A stretch of 64,000 bases of DNA, from positions 62,001 to 126,000 of the forward strand of contig NZ_JAGZ01000007.1 of NCBI RefSeq assembly GCF_000526915.1, in the 5' to 3' direction. The notes beneath the pieces are model-generated. The model was not told the origin of the DNA. It saw only the letters and a list, made by a program, of their open reading frames with translations, and did no database searches. Made by a program: the position numbers and the translations under genes. This document shows positions 25,828-34,832 of the stretch, in pieces. The DNA comes from Mycobacterium genavense ATCC 51234 (lineage in GTDB: Bacteria > Actinomycetota > Actinomycetes > Mycobacteriales > Mycobacteriaceae). Position 1 is the stretch's first letter. Each line of letters starts with the position of its first letter.

Positions 25828-26808
25828 TCCGCAGCAGCCGTTCGGCGTTGCCGTGTGCGATCTTCTCCCGGTCGGCGGGCGACAGCGTCGTCTGTTCGAA
25901 GCCCCGGACCGCCTCGTGGGAGGACTCGTACGGGTCATCGATGGAGAACATCAGCGCGTCGGCGCCGACCTCGAGCACGGCGCCCGTCATCACCGCCGGT
26001 GAGAACACACCGCTGTTGGTGAAGACGATGTTGGTGCCCAGTTAGCTCGACGGCGCGTGCTTTAGCGTGCTGGTCTGCGCCAGCGCCGTCGACGCGAAGC
26101 GGGAGTCGATGCGGTTGCGCTGGAACGGCAGGAACTCGCCCATGTGTCCCAAGATCATCGTCGCTGCGGGATGCCGGTCGAACACGCCGCTGAACAGGAT
26201 CCGTAGCGCATGTCCGCCGACTTCGGCGGCCCAGCTCCAGGTCGCGCCGTACAGCTCCGGGCGCCCCGCGATCACCTGCCAGTGATCGGCCGGGGTGCGC
26301 CGGGGTGCAAATACAGTGGCACGCCAAGGGATTCCACCGCCGCCCACAGCTCGTCGTATTCGGGCGCGTCCAGGTAGCGGCCGCCGGGTCCGGTGATGCA
26401 GTCGTTGACCAGGGCGCCGCAGAAACCGTCCTGGGTGACGGCGCGCTCCAGTTCGGTCACCGCGGCGACGGGGTCCTGCAAGGGCAACGCCGCGAATCCG
26501 CGGAACCGATCCGGATTGTCGTTGATCGCCTTGGCCAGGTATTCGTTGGCGAAGCGGGCGTTGTCGCGGGCCCGTTCGGCGTAAATGTCGACCTGCAGTC
26601 CCGGCGACGTCAGGGAGAGCACCTGGATGTCGATCCCGGCGTCGTCCATCTCGGCCAATCGGTGCTCGCCGATGTCGGGGAGCCGGAGTTGACAGCGCCG
26701 GGCGTATTCGGCGGTCATGCGCTTCTGCAGCTGCTGGTGCTCCGAAGTGGGCTGGCGCTCGGCGAGTTCGGGAAGGAAGAACGCTTCCTCTAAAGCGATG
26801 TAGCGCAT
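25820..26808 (-). pseudogene. Amidohydrolase (resorcylate/aminocarboxymuconate decarboxylase-like), frameshift plus nonsense
   Basis: ATG 26808 gives RYIALEEAFFLPEL and the metal-dependent decarboxylase pattern AGIDIQVLSLTSPGLQ, then LGVPLYLHPGAPR (metal-ligand His). A shift near 26290 moves to a second frame with ADHWQVIAGRPELYGATWSW and ILGHMGEFLPFQRNRIDSRF (second catalytic His). A TAA at 26044-26042, where a tyrosine codon is expected, precedes the intact end GTNIVFTNSGVFSPA and AHGNAERLLRIS. The 3' end overlaps the oxygenase gene by 8 bp. Relatives decarboxylate aromatic acids. Confidence 0.82.
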
Positions 26809-27019
26809 CGGGTTTTCTCACTGTCGGATTACCGGGTCTCCCTTCGACTCTGCGCCTGCGCCGGCTATTTGTGAAATGAATGTCGCGTATAAGAGGTATG
26901 TCTGTGACGCATAGCCGCAGAGCTGGGCCGAAGGGTGGTGACTCGGGCGGAAACTCGTGGTTACCTCAAGGCAGATCTGAGCATCCCGCTACGTCAGCCC
27001 GAGCGTGAGGAGCGCAGCA

Positions 27020-27808
27020 ATGCAAATGACGGGTAATACCGTTTTGGTCACCGGCGGTGGCAGCGGGATCGGCCGCGGTCTCGCGGAGTCACTGCACCGG
27101 CTCGGCAACCAGGTCGTGATCGCCGGCCGTCGTCGTGAGCTGCTGCGGGCCGTCGTCGAGGCCAACCCCGGCATCGGGTATCTGCCGCTGGACCAGTCCG
27201 ATGCGGCCGACGTCCGGCGGTTAGCGGTCGAGCTGACCGACCGCTAACCAAACTTCAACGTGTTGATCAACAACGCCGGAACGCAACGCGTCGAGGACCT
27301 CACCGCCAGCAACGCCGGCGCGGCGGAACAGAGCATCGCGACCAACCTGATGGGCCCGATCCGCCTCATCTCGACCCTGCTTCCGGCGCTGCTGCGAAAG
27401 CCGCGCGCGGCGATCCTCAACGTGACGTCCGGCCTGGCTTTCATGCCCAGTGCGCTCCCGCCGACCTACTGCGCATCCAAAGCCGCCCTGCACTCCTACA
27501 CGCAGTCCCTGCGGTTCCAGCTTCGCGACACCGCGGTCCAGGTCATCGAGATCATTCCGCCGCATGTGCAGACCGCGCTGCAGGGGGAGCGCGGATTCGA
27601 CCCGCGGGCGATGCCGTTGGATGACTACATCGCCGAGATGATGGCACTGTTGCAGTCGCAGCCGCAGGCCGAGGAGATCGTGGTGGAGCGGGTCAAGAAC
27701 TTTCGCTACGCCGAACGCGACGGCACCTATCAGGAGATCTACCCGGCTTTCAACGAGGCGATCACGGCGTGGCTGCGCGGCGCGGGCAGCAGCCGAACAG
27801 CCCGCTGA
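27020..27808 (+). pseudogene. Short-chain dehydrogenase (DltE-like) with a nonsense codon
   Basis: ATG 27020 (GAGGAG eight bases upstream) gives [20 protein letters not shown] and [20 protein letters not shown]. Codon 76 is TAA (27245-27247), most simply a changed tyrosine. The same frame continues FNVLINNAGTQRVEDL, ILNVTSGLAFMPSALPPTYC (catalytic Ser and Tyr) and ASKAALHSYTQSLR to 27808. Only this stop interrupts a complete 262-codon gene. Confidence 0.83.
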
Positions 27809-27924
27809 AAACCTTGCGGTTACACAGAATTCGCCGCGGAATGGGCTAACGTTCAGCCTTTGTATGCCCTGGCGCGGCTGAACCCGCGTGGCGGCGCGGA
27901 CCGGCATGCGACAGGATCGAGGAC

Positions 27925-29016
27925 ATGGCCGAAATCGACTTTTCGTTGTTGGACGTTCCGAGATCGGCACCGGTCGAAGACGCCGAGGCCTATTTGCGTG
28001 CGGCCGTCGCCTGGCACTTCGGCGAGGACACCGGCTCCGCGTTTTGGCTGCGGATTGCCAAGACGCTGGACTTCGACCCGTTGACCGATGTCAAGACCTT
28101 CGCCGATCTGCGGCTGTTTCCGAACCTGCTCAGCGAGCTGCGCAAGGTGCCGGTCGAGGATCTGATCCCGCGCGGCTACGGTTCACCTCCGCCGGTGCCG
28201 CAGGTCTTCGAATCCGGCGGTACCACCGGGGCTCCGAAACGTACTGCGCAACTACCGGATTGGGTTGCGCAAGTCATCGAATGGCAAACCGAGGACTTCG
28301 CCACCGGCGGCTTTCAGCGCGGCCGGGGCTTTTTGTGCCTGATGCCGAGTGGTCCGCACGGCGTGGGCTTCTTCTCGCGGCTGGTCGCCGAGCGGCTGGG
28401 CTCGGCGTTTCATGCGATCGACATCGATCCCCGCTGGGTGAAGAAGATCGCCGCGCGCAATGCCGTCGGTGAGGTGGCGGCCTATGTCGACCACGTCCTC
28501 GAGCAGGCGGCACACGTGCTGCAGACACAGAACGTCGCGAATCTACACGCCACTCCGCCGTTGCTCGAGGCGATTGCCCGCGACGACGGCCTGGTGGACT
28601 TGGTAAACGCCAAGATTCGCTACCTGCTGCTCAGCGGCGCGCATGTGGATGCCGACACGCTGGACCTGCTGCGCGACATCTTCCCGAATACGACGATCAC
28701 GATGGCATTCGGCAGCACGATGATCCTGTCACAGGCCGTCACCCGGATCGACGGTGACGCGTTCGTTTTCGACCCGCGCACACCCTGTGTCGTGTTCTGG
28801 GTGGTCGATCCCGACACCGGAGAGCGGGTGCCCTACGGACAGCTGGGCCAGGTGGTGATGAACCACATCAGCAAGGGCATGTTCCTGCCGAACAACCTGG
28901 AACGCGACATGGCAATCCGGATGCGCGGGCCCGCAGGCCAACTCAGCGACTCGGTCAGTGCGGTACGGCCGGTCGCCACCTTCGAAGGCGAGGCCGTCAT
29001 CGAGGGTGTCTACTGA
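27925..29016 (+). CDS. LuxE/EhpF-type adenylate-forming enzyme (carboxylate activation)
   Basis: 363 residues, much shorter than ordinary acyl-CoA ligases. The ATP-binding P-loop is FESGGTTGAPKR at residues 95-106. It also has IRYLLLSGAHVDADTLDLLR and AFGSTMILSQAV, the equivalents of the A5 region. The usual C-terminal lid domain is reduced. This fits the atypical ANL group of EhpF (phenazine antibiotic biosynthesis) and LuxE acyl-protein synthetases. It is followed after one base by an acyl-CoA reductase-like gene, so the pair probably activates a carboxylic acid and reduces it to an aldehyde. Confidence 0.75.
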   Translation: MAEIDFSLLDVPRSAPVEDAEAYLRAAVAWHFGEDTGSAFWLRIAKTLDFDPLTDVKTFADLRLFPNLLSELRKVPVEDLIPRGYGSPPPVPQVFESGGTTGAPKRTAQLPDWVAQVIEWQTEDFATGGFQRGRGFLCLMPSGPHGVGFFSRLVAERLGSAFHAIDIDPRWVKKIAARNAVGEVAAYVDHVLEQAAHVLQTQNVANLHATPPLLEAIARDDGLVDLVNAKIRYLLLSGAHVDADTLDLLRDIFPNTTITMAFGSTMILSQAVTRIDGDAFVFDPRTPCVVFWVVDPDTGERVPYGQLGQVVMNHISKGMFLPNNLERDMAIRMRGPAGQLSDSVSAVRPVATFEGEAVIEGVY

Positions 29017-29017
29017 C

Positions 29018-30415
29018 GTGCGTGGCGAAACATCCGGTGTGGCCGCTGATTTAGTGCTGCTCGACGCCCTCGGCCCCACCGGCGAATACCGGACCCGTAA
29101 CCGCGAGATCGTCACCACCACGGCGGGGGCACCCGTCGCCGAGTTGAGTCTGGTGCCACCGCTGTATGTATCGCGCACCATCGCCGCGCAGCGCAAGGTC
29201 GTGCCGCTGCCGGCCGCACAGCGGGAAAAGACGTTGGCAGTCGCCGCCGACATCTTTGCGGCCGCGGAAATCGGCGGCCTCGACTTCGACGCGTATGTCG
29301 AACTGGCCAGCCGGATTTCGGGAGTGCCGATTGCCGTCACCCGCGCCGGGGCCCGCGGCGTGGCCGACGCGGTAGCGCATGCCGTCGACGCGGTGCGACC
29401 GGCCCAGCCGACCGGCGCGGCCCGCGACTGGCGCGAGGACCGTGCCCGCGCCGGCGGGGCGGTCTGGGTGCGCCGTGGCGAGGTGTTCGCCGTGCACGCC
29501 GCCGGAAACGGCCCGGGTGTGCACGGGTTGTGGCCCCAAGCGCTCGCCCTGGGCTACCGGGTCGCGGTACGCCCGTCGCGGCGTGAACCGCTCACCGGGC
29601 ACCGACTGGTTAGTGCCTTGCGCCAGGCCGGCTTTCGGTACGAAGACGTCGTCTTTCTGCCCACCGATCACGCCTGCGCCGACGAGATCATTCGCTGCGC
29701 GGATCTGGCCATGGTGTACGGCGGTCAGGACGTCGTCGACAAATACGCCGCCGACCCGACGGTGATGGTGAACGGACCGGGCCGGGCCAAGATCCTGATC
29801 ACCGCCGATCGTGATTGGCGCGACCACCTGGACCTGATCGTCGACTCGATCGCCAATCTCGTTGGTATGGCTTGTGTCAACGCCACCGCCGTGCTCTACG
29901 AGGGTGACCCGGCCCCGCTGGCCGCGGCGATTGCCGACCGGCTGGCGGCGCTCGAGCCGCTGCCCACCGAGGACGAGCAAGCGATCCTGCCCACCCAGCC
30001 CGTCGAGAAGGCGCAGGCGCTGGCGGCATATCTGGCGGCCAAGGCCGCCGGCACCACCGCGCTGCTCGGCGCCGATCAGGTCGTCGCCGCGGTCGGCGCC
30101 GGCTATGCCGCCCTGCGGCCGGCCGTGCACCTGCTGACCGCACCCGACGTCGACAAGCTCAACACCGAACTGGCGTTCCCGTGTGTGTGGGTGTCGCCGT
30201 GGTCGCGCGCCGACGGCCTGGCGACGCTGCGAAAATCCTTGGTGGTCAACGTGATTACCGCCGCCGACGACCTAATCGACGGTCTGCTCGGCGACTCGGC
30301 GATCGGCAACGTCTACCGCGGAAACCATCCGACATACTACGGCGCACCGGAGATCCCGCACGACGGATTCCTGGCGGACGTCCTGATGCGGAACAAGGGC
30401 TTCATCCGGGATTAG
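29018..30415 (+). CDS. LuxC/EhpG-like acyl reductase (aldehyde dehydrogenase fold)
   Basis: 465 residues from GTG 29018, one base after the adenylating enzyme's stop. The N-terminal part ([20 protein letters not shown]) and the nucleotide-binding segment [20 protein letters not shown], then [20 protein letters not shown], follow the LuxC acyl-CoA reductase pattern. The catalytic cysteine is probably in [17 protein letters not shown]-terminal [20 protein letters not shown] is family-like. It would reduce an activated acyl group with NADPH to an aldehyde. It overlaps the convergent rpsR gene by 4 bp. Confidence 0.78.
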   Translation: MRGETSGVAADLVLLDALGPTGEYRTRNREIVTTTAGAPVAELSLVPPLYVSRTIAAQRKVVPLPAAQREKTLAVAADIFAAAEIGGLDFDAYVELASRISGVPIAVTRAGARGVADAVAHAVDAVRPAQPTGAARDWREDRARAGGAVWVRRGEVFAVHAAGNGPGVHGLWPQALALGYRVAVRPSRREPLTGHRLVSALRQAGFRYEDVVFLPTDHACADEIIRCADLAMVYGGQDVVDKYAADPTVMVNGPGRAKILITADRDWRDHLDLIVDSIANLVGMACVNATAVLYEGDPAPLAAAIADRLAALEPLPTEDEQAILPTQPVEKAQALAAYLAAKAAGTTALLGADQVVAAVGAGYAALRPAVHLLTAPDVDKLNTELAFPCVWVSPWSRADGLATLRKSLVVNVITAADDLIDGLLGDSAIGNVYRGNHPTYYGAPEIPHDGFLADVLMRNKGFIRD

Positions 30416-30663
30416 CCGGCGTCGATGTACGGCAACAGCGCCATCTCGCGGGCGTTCCGGACCGCGGTAACCACCTGCCGTTGCTGCTGCACCGTCAGGC
30501 CGGTGACGCGGCGGGACCGGATCCGGCCGCGCTCGGAGAGGAACATTCGCAACGTCGAGATATCTTTGTAGCCCACGTATTTGAGACCCAGGCTGGCCAG
30601 CAGGTTCTTCTTCTTCTCGACCGGCCGAGTTCGGGCCGGGCGGGTCGTTGACTTCTCGGCCAT
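30412..30663 (-). CDS. rpsR2: 30S ribosomal protein S18, zinc-free paralogue
   Basis: 83 residues with the S18 core [20 protein letters not shown] and [20 protein letters not shown], then MALLPY. It has no cysteines, the mark of the 'C-minus' paralogue made when zinc is scarce. The ATG abuts the rpmG stop (TGAATG), so the genes are co-translated. In M. tuberculosis a rpsN2 gene normally lies between these two; it is absent here. Expression should be controlled by the Zur box at 31033-31053. Confidence 0.92.
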   Translation of the reverse strand: MAEKSTTRPARTRPVEKKKNLLASLGLKYVGYKDISTLRMFLSERGRIRSRRVTGLTVQQQRQVVTAVRNAREMALLPYIDAG

Positions 30664-30828
30664 TCAGCGTTCGTCCCGGAACTCGACGTGGCGACGCACC
30701 AGCGGTTCGTACTTGCGCAGCATGAGCCGGTCGGGGTCGTTGCGGCGGTTCTTGCGGATGATGTAGGTGTAGCCGGTGTCCGCCGTCGAACGCAGCTTGA
30801 CGATGGGCCGAATCTCGTTGCGCGCCAT
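30664..30828 (-). CDS. rpmG: 50S ribosomal protein L33, zinc-free paralogue
   Basis: 54 residues: [20 protein letters not shown], then [20 protein letters not shown]. It lacks the Cys-x-x-Cys pairs of zinc-binding L33. ATG 30828 shares bases with the stop of the upstream L28 remnant (TGATG). It is the middle gene of the zinc-starvation ribosomal operon. Confidence 0.92.
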   Translation of the reverse strand: MARNEIRPIVKLRSTADTGYTYIIRKNRRNDPDRLMLRKYEPLVRRHVEFRDER

Positions 30829-30944
30829 CAGGTGCGCCGGCCTTCCCGGCGCAGTCGGGCGACGACGGCGACGATGCCGTCGCGGTCGATCACCTTGATG
30901 CTCTTGGCACTCACCCGCAGCGTGATGTGCCTGCCCTCCGGCAT
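30828..30944 (-). pseudogene. rpmB: 50S ribosomal protein L28, 5'-truncated
   Basis: Only 38 residues remain, [20 protein letters not shown] then RLRREGRRT, matching the C-terminal half of L28 (normally about 78 residues). The N-terminal half with the CQVTGR-like start is absent in any frame before the Zur box, which begins only 90 bp upstream. GAGGAGG precedes the ATG at 30944, so a short peptide could still be made and would keep translational coupling to rpmG. Confidence 0.75.
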
Positions 30945-30966
30945 GACGCCTCCTCTCTGTGCCGAA

Positions 30967-31015
30967 CGTCGAGTTGTCGGGTGAATTGGCACCGTTTTGG
31001 CCCGACAACCCGACG
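30967..31015. repeat. 15-bp inverted repeat in the leader of the ribosomal operon
   Basis: CGTCGAGTTGTCGGG (30967-30981) pairs with CCCGACAACCCGACG (31001-31015) with one mismatch around 19 bases. In the minus-strand transcript this would form a strong hairpin just upstream of the L28 remnant's ribosome-binding site. It could act as an attenuator, or be a scar of the deletion that removed the rpmB 5' half. Confidence 0.6.
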
Positions 31016-31032
31016 CTCGACCGGCACGCGGT

Positions 31033-31053
31033 TATTGAAAATCATTTGCAATA
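31033..31053. promoter_or_regulatory. Zur box
   Basis: A 21-bp AT-rich palindrome with arms TATTG and CAATA and core AAAT-C-ATTT; all but one base pair is symmetric. Mycobacterial Zur sites have this pattern, and it lies between the zinc-free ribosomal genes and the CobW-like gene, both classic Zur targets. Zinc-loaded Zur should repress both directions. Confidence 0.85.
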
Positions 31054-31074
31054 AGGAGTGGGCATGCGGACCCG

Positions 31075-32256
31075 GTGGTGCTGGTAGCGGGTCAGGGCGA
31101 CACCGACGCGGTGACGGGGGCGTTCCTGCGTCGGCCCGGAACCGTGGTCGTTGAGCATCGGTTCGACGGCCAAGCGGTAAGGCGGACGACGGCCGTGCTG
31201 TGCAAGGGCGAACTCACCACCGCCGAGGAGGCGCTGGAGCTGGCCCACGGGTGTGTGTCCTGCACCGTGCGCAACGACCTGCCGACCCTGCTGCGCAAAC
31301 TGGCCCGCCACGACGGGGTCGATCGGATCGTCGTGCATCTGTCGCAGTGGCTGGAACCGGAGCCCATCTGCGTCGCGATCAATCACGTCCGGGTGCGGAT
31401 CGGTCCCGGCTCCCCGGACGGCCCGGCCGTCCCGGACGTGGCGATCGCCGGGGTGGTGACGTGCATCGACTCGCACCGCTGGCTCACCCGCGCGCTCGGG
31501 GACGACGTGCTGCCGGATGGCCGCACGACGGCCCAGGTCGTCGTCGGCCAGGCCGAGTTCGCCGACCTGCTGGTGCTGACCCGTCCGGAGCCGGTGACGC
31601 GGGCCGTGCTGCGCCGGCTTGCGCCGCGGGCGCGGATCACCGTGGGGCTCGAACGCGTCGACGTGGCGCTGGCAAATCTGGAGGACGACTCGCGACGCGG
31701 CCGCAGTGATCATCCGCACGGCTGGCTGCTCGCCGGCCGCCCGCCGCTGGGCGCCGACGGGCCCGTGCAAATCGTCGAGTTCAACGCCCGCCGCCCGTTT
31801 CACCCCGAGCGCTTGCACGCCGCGGTGGACCTGCTGCTGACCGGTGTGGTGCGCACCCGCGGGCGGCTGTGGCTGGCCAGCCGGCCAGACCAGGTCATGT
31901 GGCTGGAGTCCGCGGGCGGCGGCCTGCGGGTCGCCGGCGCCGGGAAGTGGCTGGCGGCCATGACCACGCACGAGGCGGCTAACGTCGTCGCCGACCGGCG
32001 GCTGTTCGCCGAGCTGCAGTGGGAATACCGGTTCGGCGACCGGCACACCGCGATGACGGTGTTGATCTGCGGCGGGCAGCCCCCCGACATTCTCGACGCC
32101 CTGCACGGGGCGCTGCTGACCGACGCGGAAATGGCGCAACCGCGGGAGTGGGGCGGCTATCGCGACCCGTTCGGCGATTGGCACGAGGACCCCTGCGACG
32201 AAACCTCCGGCGCGACCGAGGAAGTCGCGTCCGACTCGCAGCGTCGCGAATCATGA
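31075..32256 (+). CDS. CobW/G3E-like GTPase family protein (Rv0106-like), native start frameshifted
   Basis: A 393-residue homologue of M. tuberculosis Rv0106, a Zur-regulated CobW-like putative metallochaperone. It has VLVAGQGDTDAVTGAFLRRP, the metal motif HGCVSCTVRNDLPTLLRK, and the C-terminal CobW_C domain (IVEFNARRPFHPERLHAAVD, RLWLASRPDQVMWLESAGGG). The native start is probably ATG 31064, well placed after AAGGAG, but one C is missing after codon 3 (ACCCG for ACCCCG). The frame can open only at GTG 31075 or 31078, without a well-spaced ribosome-binding site, so expression may be impaired. Confidence 0.8.
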   Translation: MVLVAGQGDTDAVTGAFLRRPGTVVVEHRFDGQAVRRTTAVLCKGELTTAEEALELAHGCVSCTVRNDLPTLLRKLARHDGVDRIVVHLSQWLEPEPICVAINHVRVRIGPGSPDGPAVPDVAIAGVVTCIDSHRWLTRALGDDVLPDGRTTAQVVVGQAEFADLLVLTRPEPVTRAVLRRLAPRARITVGLERVDVALANLEDDSRRGRSDHPHGWLLAGRPPLGADGPVQIVEFNARRPFHPERLHAAVDLLLTGVVRTRGRLWLASRPDQVMWLESAGGGLRVAGAGKWLAAMTTHEAANVVADRRLFAELQWEYRFGDRHTAMTVLICGGQPPDILDALHGALLTDAEMAQPREWGGYRDPFGDWHEDPCDETSGATEEVASDSQRRES

Positions 32257-32399
32257 TCTGACACCGCATCGGCCCGCAGCCGGTACCGGCGTTTGGCCGG
32301 TGCCCGCGGTCTGGTAGCTGTAGGTTACGAGTCGCAAAGCGTTGGGAAAGCAGCGCTGCACCAGGACTCGGCACGCCTCTCGGTGAATGCGGTGTGAAG

Positions 32400-33281
32400 G
32401 TGAACTTGATAGGCCAGGCCTTTAAGACGGCGACGGACCGGTTGGCCAACCCGGCGCGGGTCGTGGATCCGGACAAGCTGCGCGCCGCGGTTTCGGGTAA
32501 GACGGCACTGGTCACCGGCGCGTCATAGGGAATCGGGGAGGCCACGGCCCGCCGGCTCGCGGCGGCCGGGGCGACCGTACTGGTGGTGGCGCGATCGGCC
32601 GAACGGCTCGACGATCTCGCGGCGGCGATCAATGCCGGTGGCGGGCACGCCGTGACCTACCCGACGGATCTGAGCGACGAGGCCGCCGTCCACGTGCTGA
32701 CCAAGCAAATCACCGAGAACCACGGCGCCCTCGACCTCGTGATCAGCAATGCCGGAAAATCGCTGCGCCGTTCGCTGCATCAGCAATACGACCGCCCGCA
32801 CGATTTCCAGCGCACCATCGACATCAACTACCTGGGGCCGATCTGGCTGTTGCTGGGACTGCTGCCGGCCATGCGGGAAAACGGGGGCGGCCACATCGTG
32901 AACGTGTCGAGCGTCGGCGTGCGGGTGGTGCCCGGCCCGCAATGGGGTGCCTACCAGGCGTCCAAGGGCGCGTTCGATCGCTGGCTGCGCAGCGTGGCGC
33001 CGGAACTGCACGCCGACGGCGTGGCCGTCACGTCGGTCTACTTCGCGTTGGTTCGAACCCGGATGATCGCACCGACACCGATCCTGGGCCGGTTGCCCGG
33101 TCTGTCCCCGGAGGAGGCGGCCGACGTCATCGCCAAGGCAGTCGTCGAGCGCCCGCGTACCGTCGAACCGCCCTGGGTGTTTCCGGCCGAGCTGGCATCG
33201 GTGCTGCTGGCCGGCCCGGTGGACTGGGCGGCCCGGCTGTGGCATCGACGCTTTTTCGCCGACCGAGAGGACGGCGGATGA
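32400..33281 (+). pseudogene. Short-chain dehydrogenase with a TAG in the cofactor motif
   Basis: From GTG 32400 the frame reads GQAFKTATDRLANPARVVDP and TALVTGAS. TAG follows at 32526-32528, then GIGEATARRLAAAGATVLVV continues. The stop replaces the residue before GIG in the TGxxxGIG cofactor site. Downstream it is complete: NAGKSLRRSL, VNVSSVGVRVVPGPQWGAYQ and ASKGAFDRWL, then a C-terminal tail. Its last codons overlap the next gene's ATG (ATGA), so both formed one operon. Confidence 0.82.
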
Positions 33282-34832
33282 CCGACGGTGTGGTCGCCAC
33301 GACGGCCCGAGCCCTGGTGTCGTCGCGGCTGCTGAGCGTGCCCACCCCGATCGCGGTGCTGCGGCTGATCCGCGAGGTGTATCGGTGCGGCACCAACCTG
33401 TCGACGCTGCTGGCCGTCGCTGCGGCGCGCTGGCGGGACCGCACGGCGATCATCGACGACGGCGCGCTGAGCTACCGCGAACTGCAATCCAAGACCGAGG
33501 CGCTCGCCCACGAGCTGGTCCGCGACGGCGCGGGCCCCGGTGAGGCCGTCGGAATCATGTGCCGCAATGGCCGGGACTTCGCGGCGTCGGTGTTCGCCGC
33601 GGCCCTGGTCGGTGCGGACGTGGTGCTGGTGAACACGGAGTTCCGCGCCACCGCGCTGGCAACCGCGTTGGGTTCGCACCAGGTGCGAAACATGTTCTGC
33701 GACAACGAGTTTACCGAGTGGGTCAGCGATGCCGCGCCCGCGGTGGACGTCATCGACCCGGCGACCGTGCAGGGCCGCCCGGGCGTGCCGCGACCGCGCG
33801 TCATCGAGTCCGGTCGGCTCATCCTGCTGACCTCGGGCACCACCGGTACGCCAAAGGGCGTCCCGCGGATGCCGCGGATGAGTTCGGGAGTCGGCGTCGG
33901 CATGACGATCCTCGAGCGCACCGGGCTGCGGGTGGGATCGCGAATCCCGGTGGCGGTACCGATGTTTCACGGTCTGGGCCTGGGCATGCTGATGCTCACG
34001 ATCAGCCTGGGCGGTACGGTTCTGACGCATCGCCGCTTCGATGCCGAGGCGACGCTGGCCCAGGCATCGCTGCAGCGCGCCGATGCGCTCAGCGTGGTCC
34101 CGATCATGCTGGCGCGCATCATGGATTTACCGAAACGGGTACGCATGCGAACCCGTTGTCGCTGCTGGTCGTGATCTCCAGCGGCGATCGGCTCGATCCA
34201 GCCTCACCGGCCGTTTCATGGACGCCTACGGCGAAATCCTCTACAACGGATACGGTTCCACCGAAGTCGGAATCGGGTCGTTGGCAACACTTTTCGAGCT
34301 ACGCCATGCCCCGGACACGGTCGGACGGCCGGTGGCGGGGTGCCCGGTTCGCATCTTCGACAAGACCGGCAGGGCCGTCGGACCGCGGGTGACCGGCCGC
34401 ATCTTCGTGGGTGGCGAGCTGACGACCAAGGGCTACATCGGCGGGGGCGCCAAAACGGTCATCGACCAGATGACCAGCACCGGGGACATGGGCTATCTGG
34501 ACAACTCGGGCCGGCTCTACATCGTCGGCCGCGAGGACGACATGATCGTGTCGGGCGGCGAGAACGTGTATCCGCAGGCGCTGGAAAATGCGCTCACCGG
34601 GCATCCCGACGTCGCCGAGAACGCGGTCGTGGGGGTGCCCGACGAACAATTCGGGTGCCGACTGGCCGCATTCGTCGTTGCCCGCAATCAGCGGGAGATC
34701 GACGTGGCGGCGCTACGAGACTACTTGAAGGGCAAGGTTTCTCGCTTCGAGCAGCCCCGAGACATTCATGTCGTCGACAGCATTCCGCGCAACCCGGCCG
34801 GCAAGGTCATCCGCAAGGAGCTATCGGGCTAA
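33278..34832 (+). pseudogene. FadD-type acyl-CoA synthetase, two indels
   Basis: ATG 33278 overlaps the SDR stop. The first frame has ALSYRELQSKTEALAHEL, the AMP-binding P-loop LILLTSGTTGTPKGVPRMP and VPMFHGLGLGMLML. Near 34140 it breaks; a short middle frame (LSLLVVISSGDRLDP) is followed after about 34197 by a third. That third frame has GEILYNGYGSTEVGIGS, TGDMGYLDNSGRLYIVGRED and the C-terminal catalytic-lysine segment NPAGKVIRKELSG. Length and motifs fit a medium- or long-chain fatty acid ligase similar to FadD12-type proteins. Confidence 0.83.
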
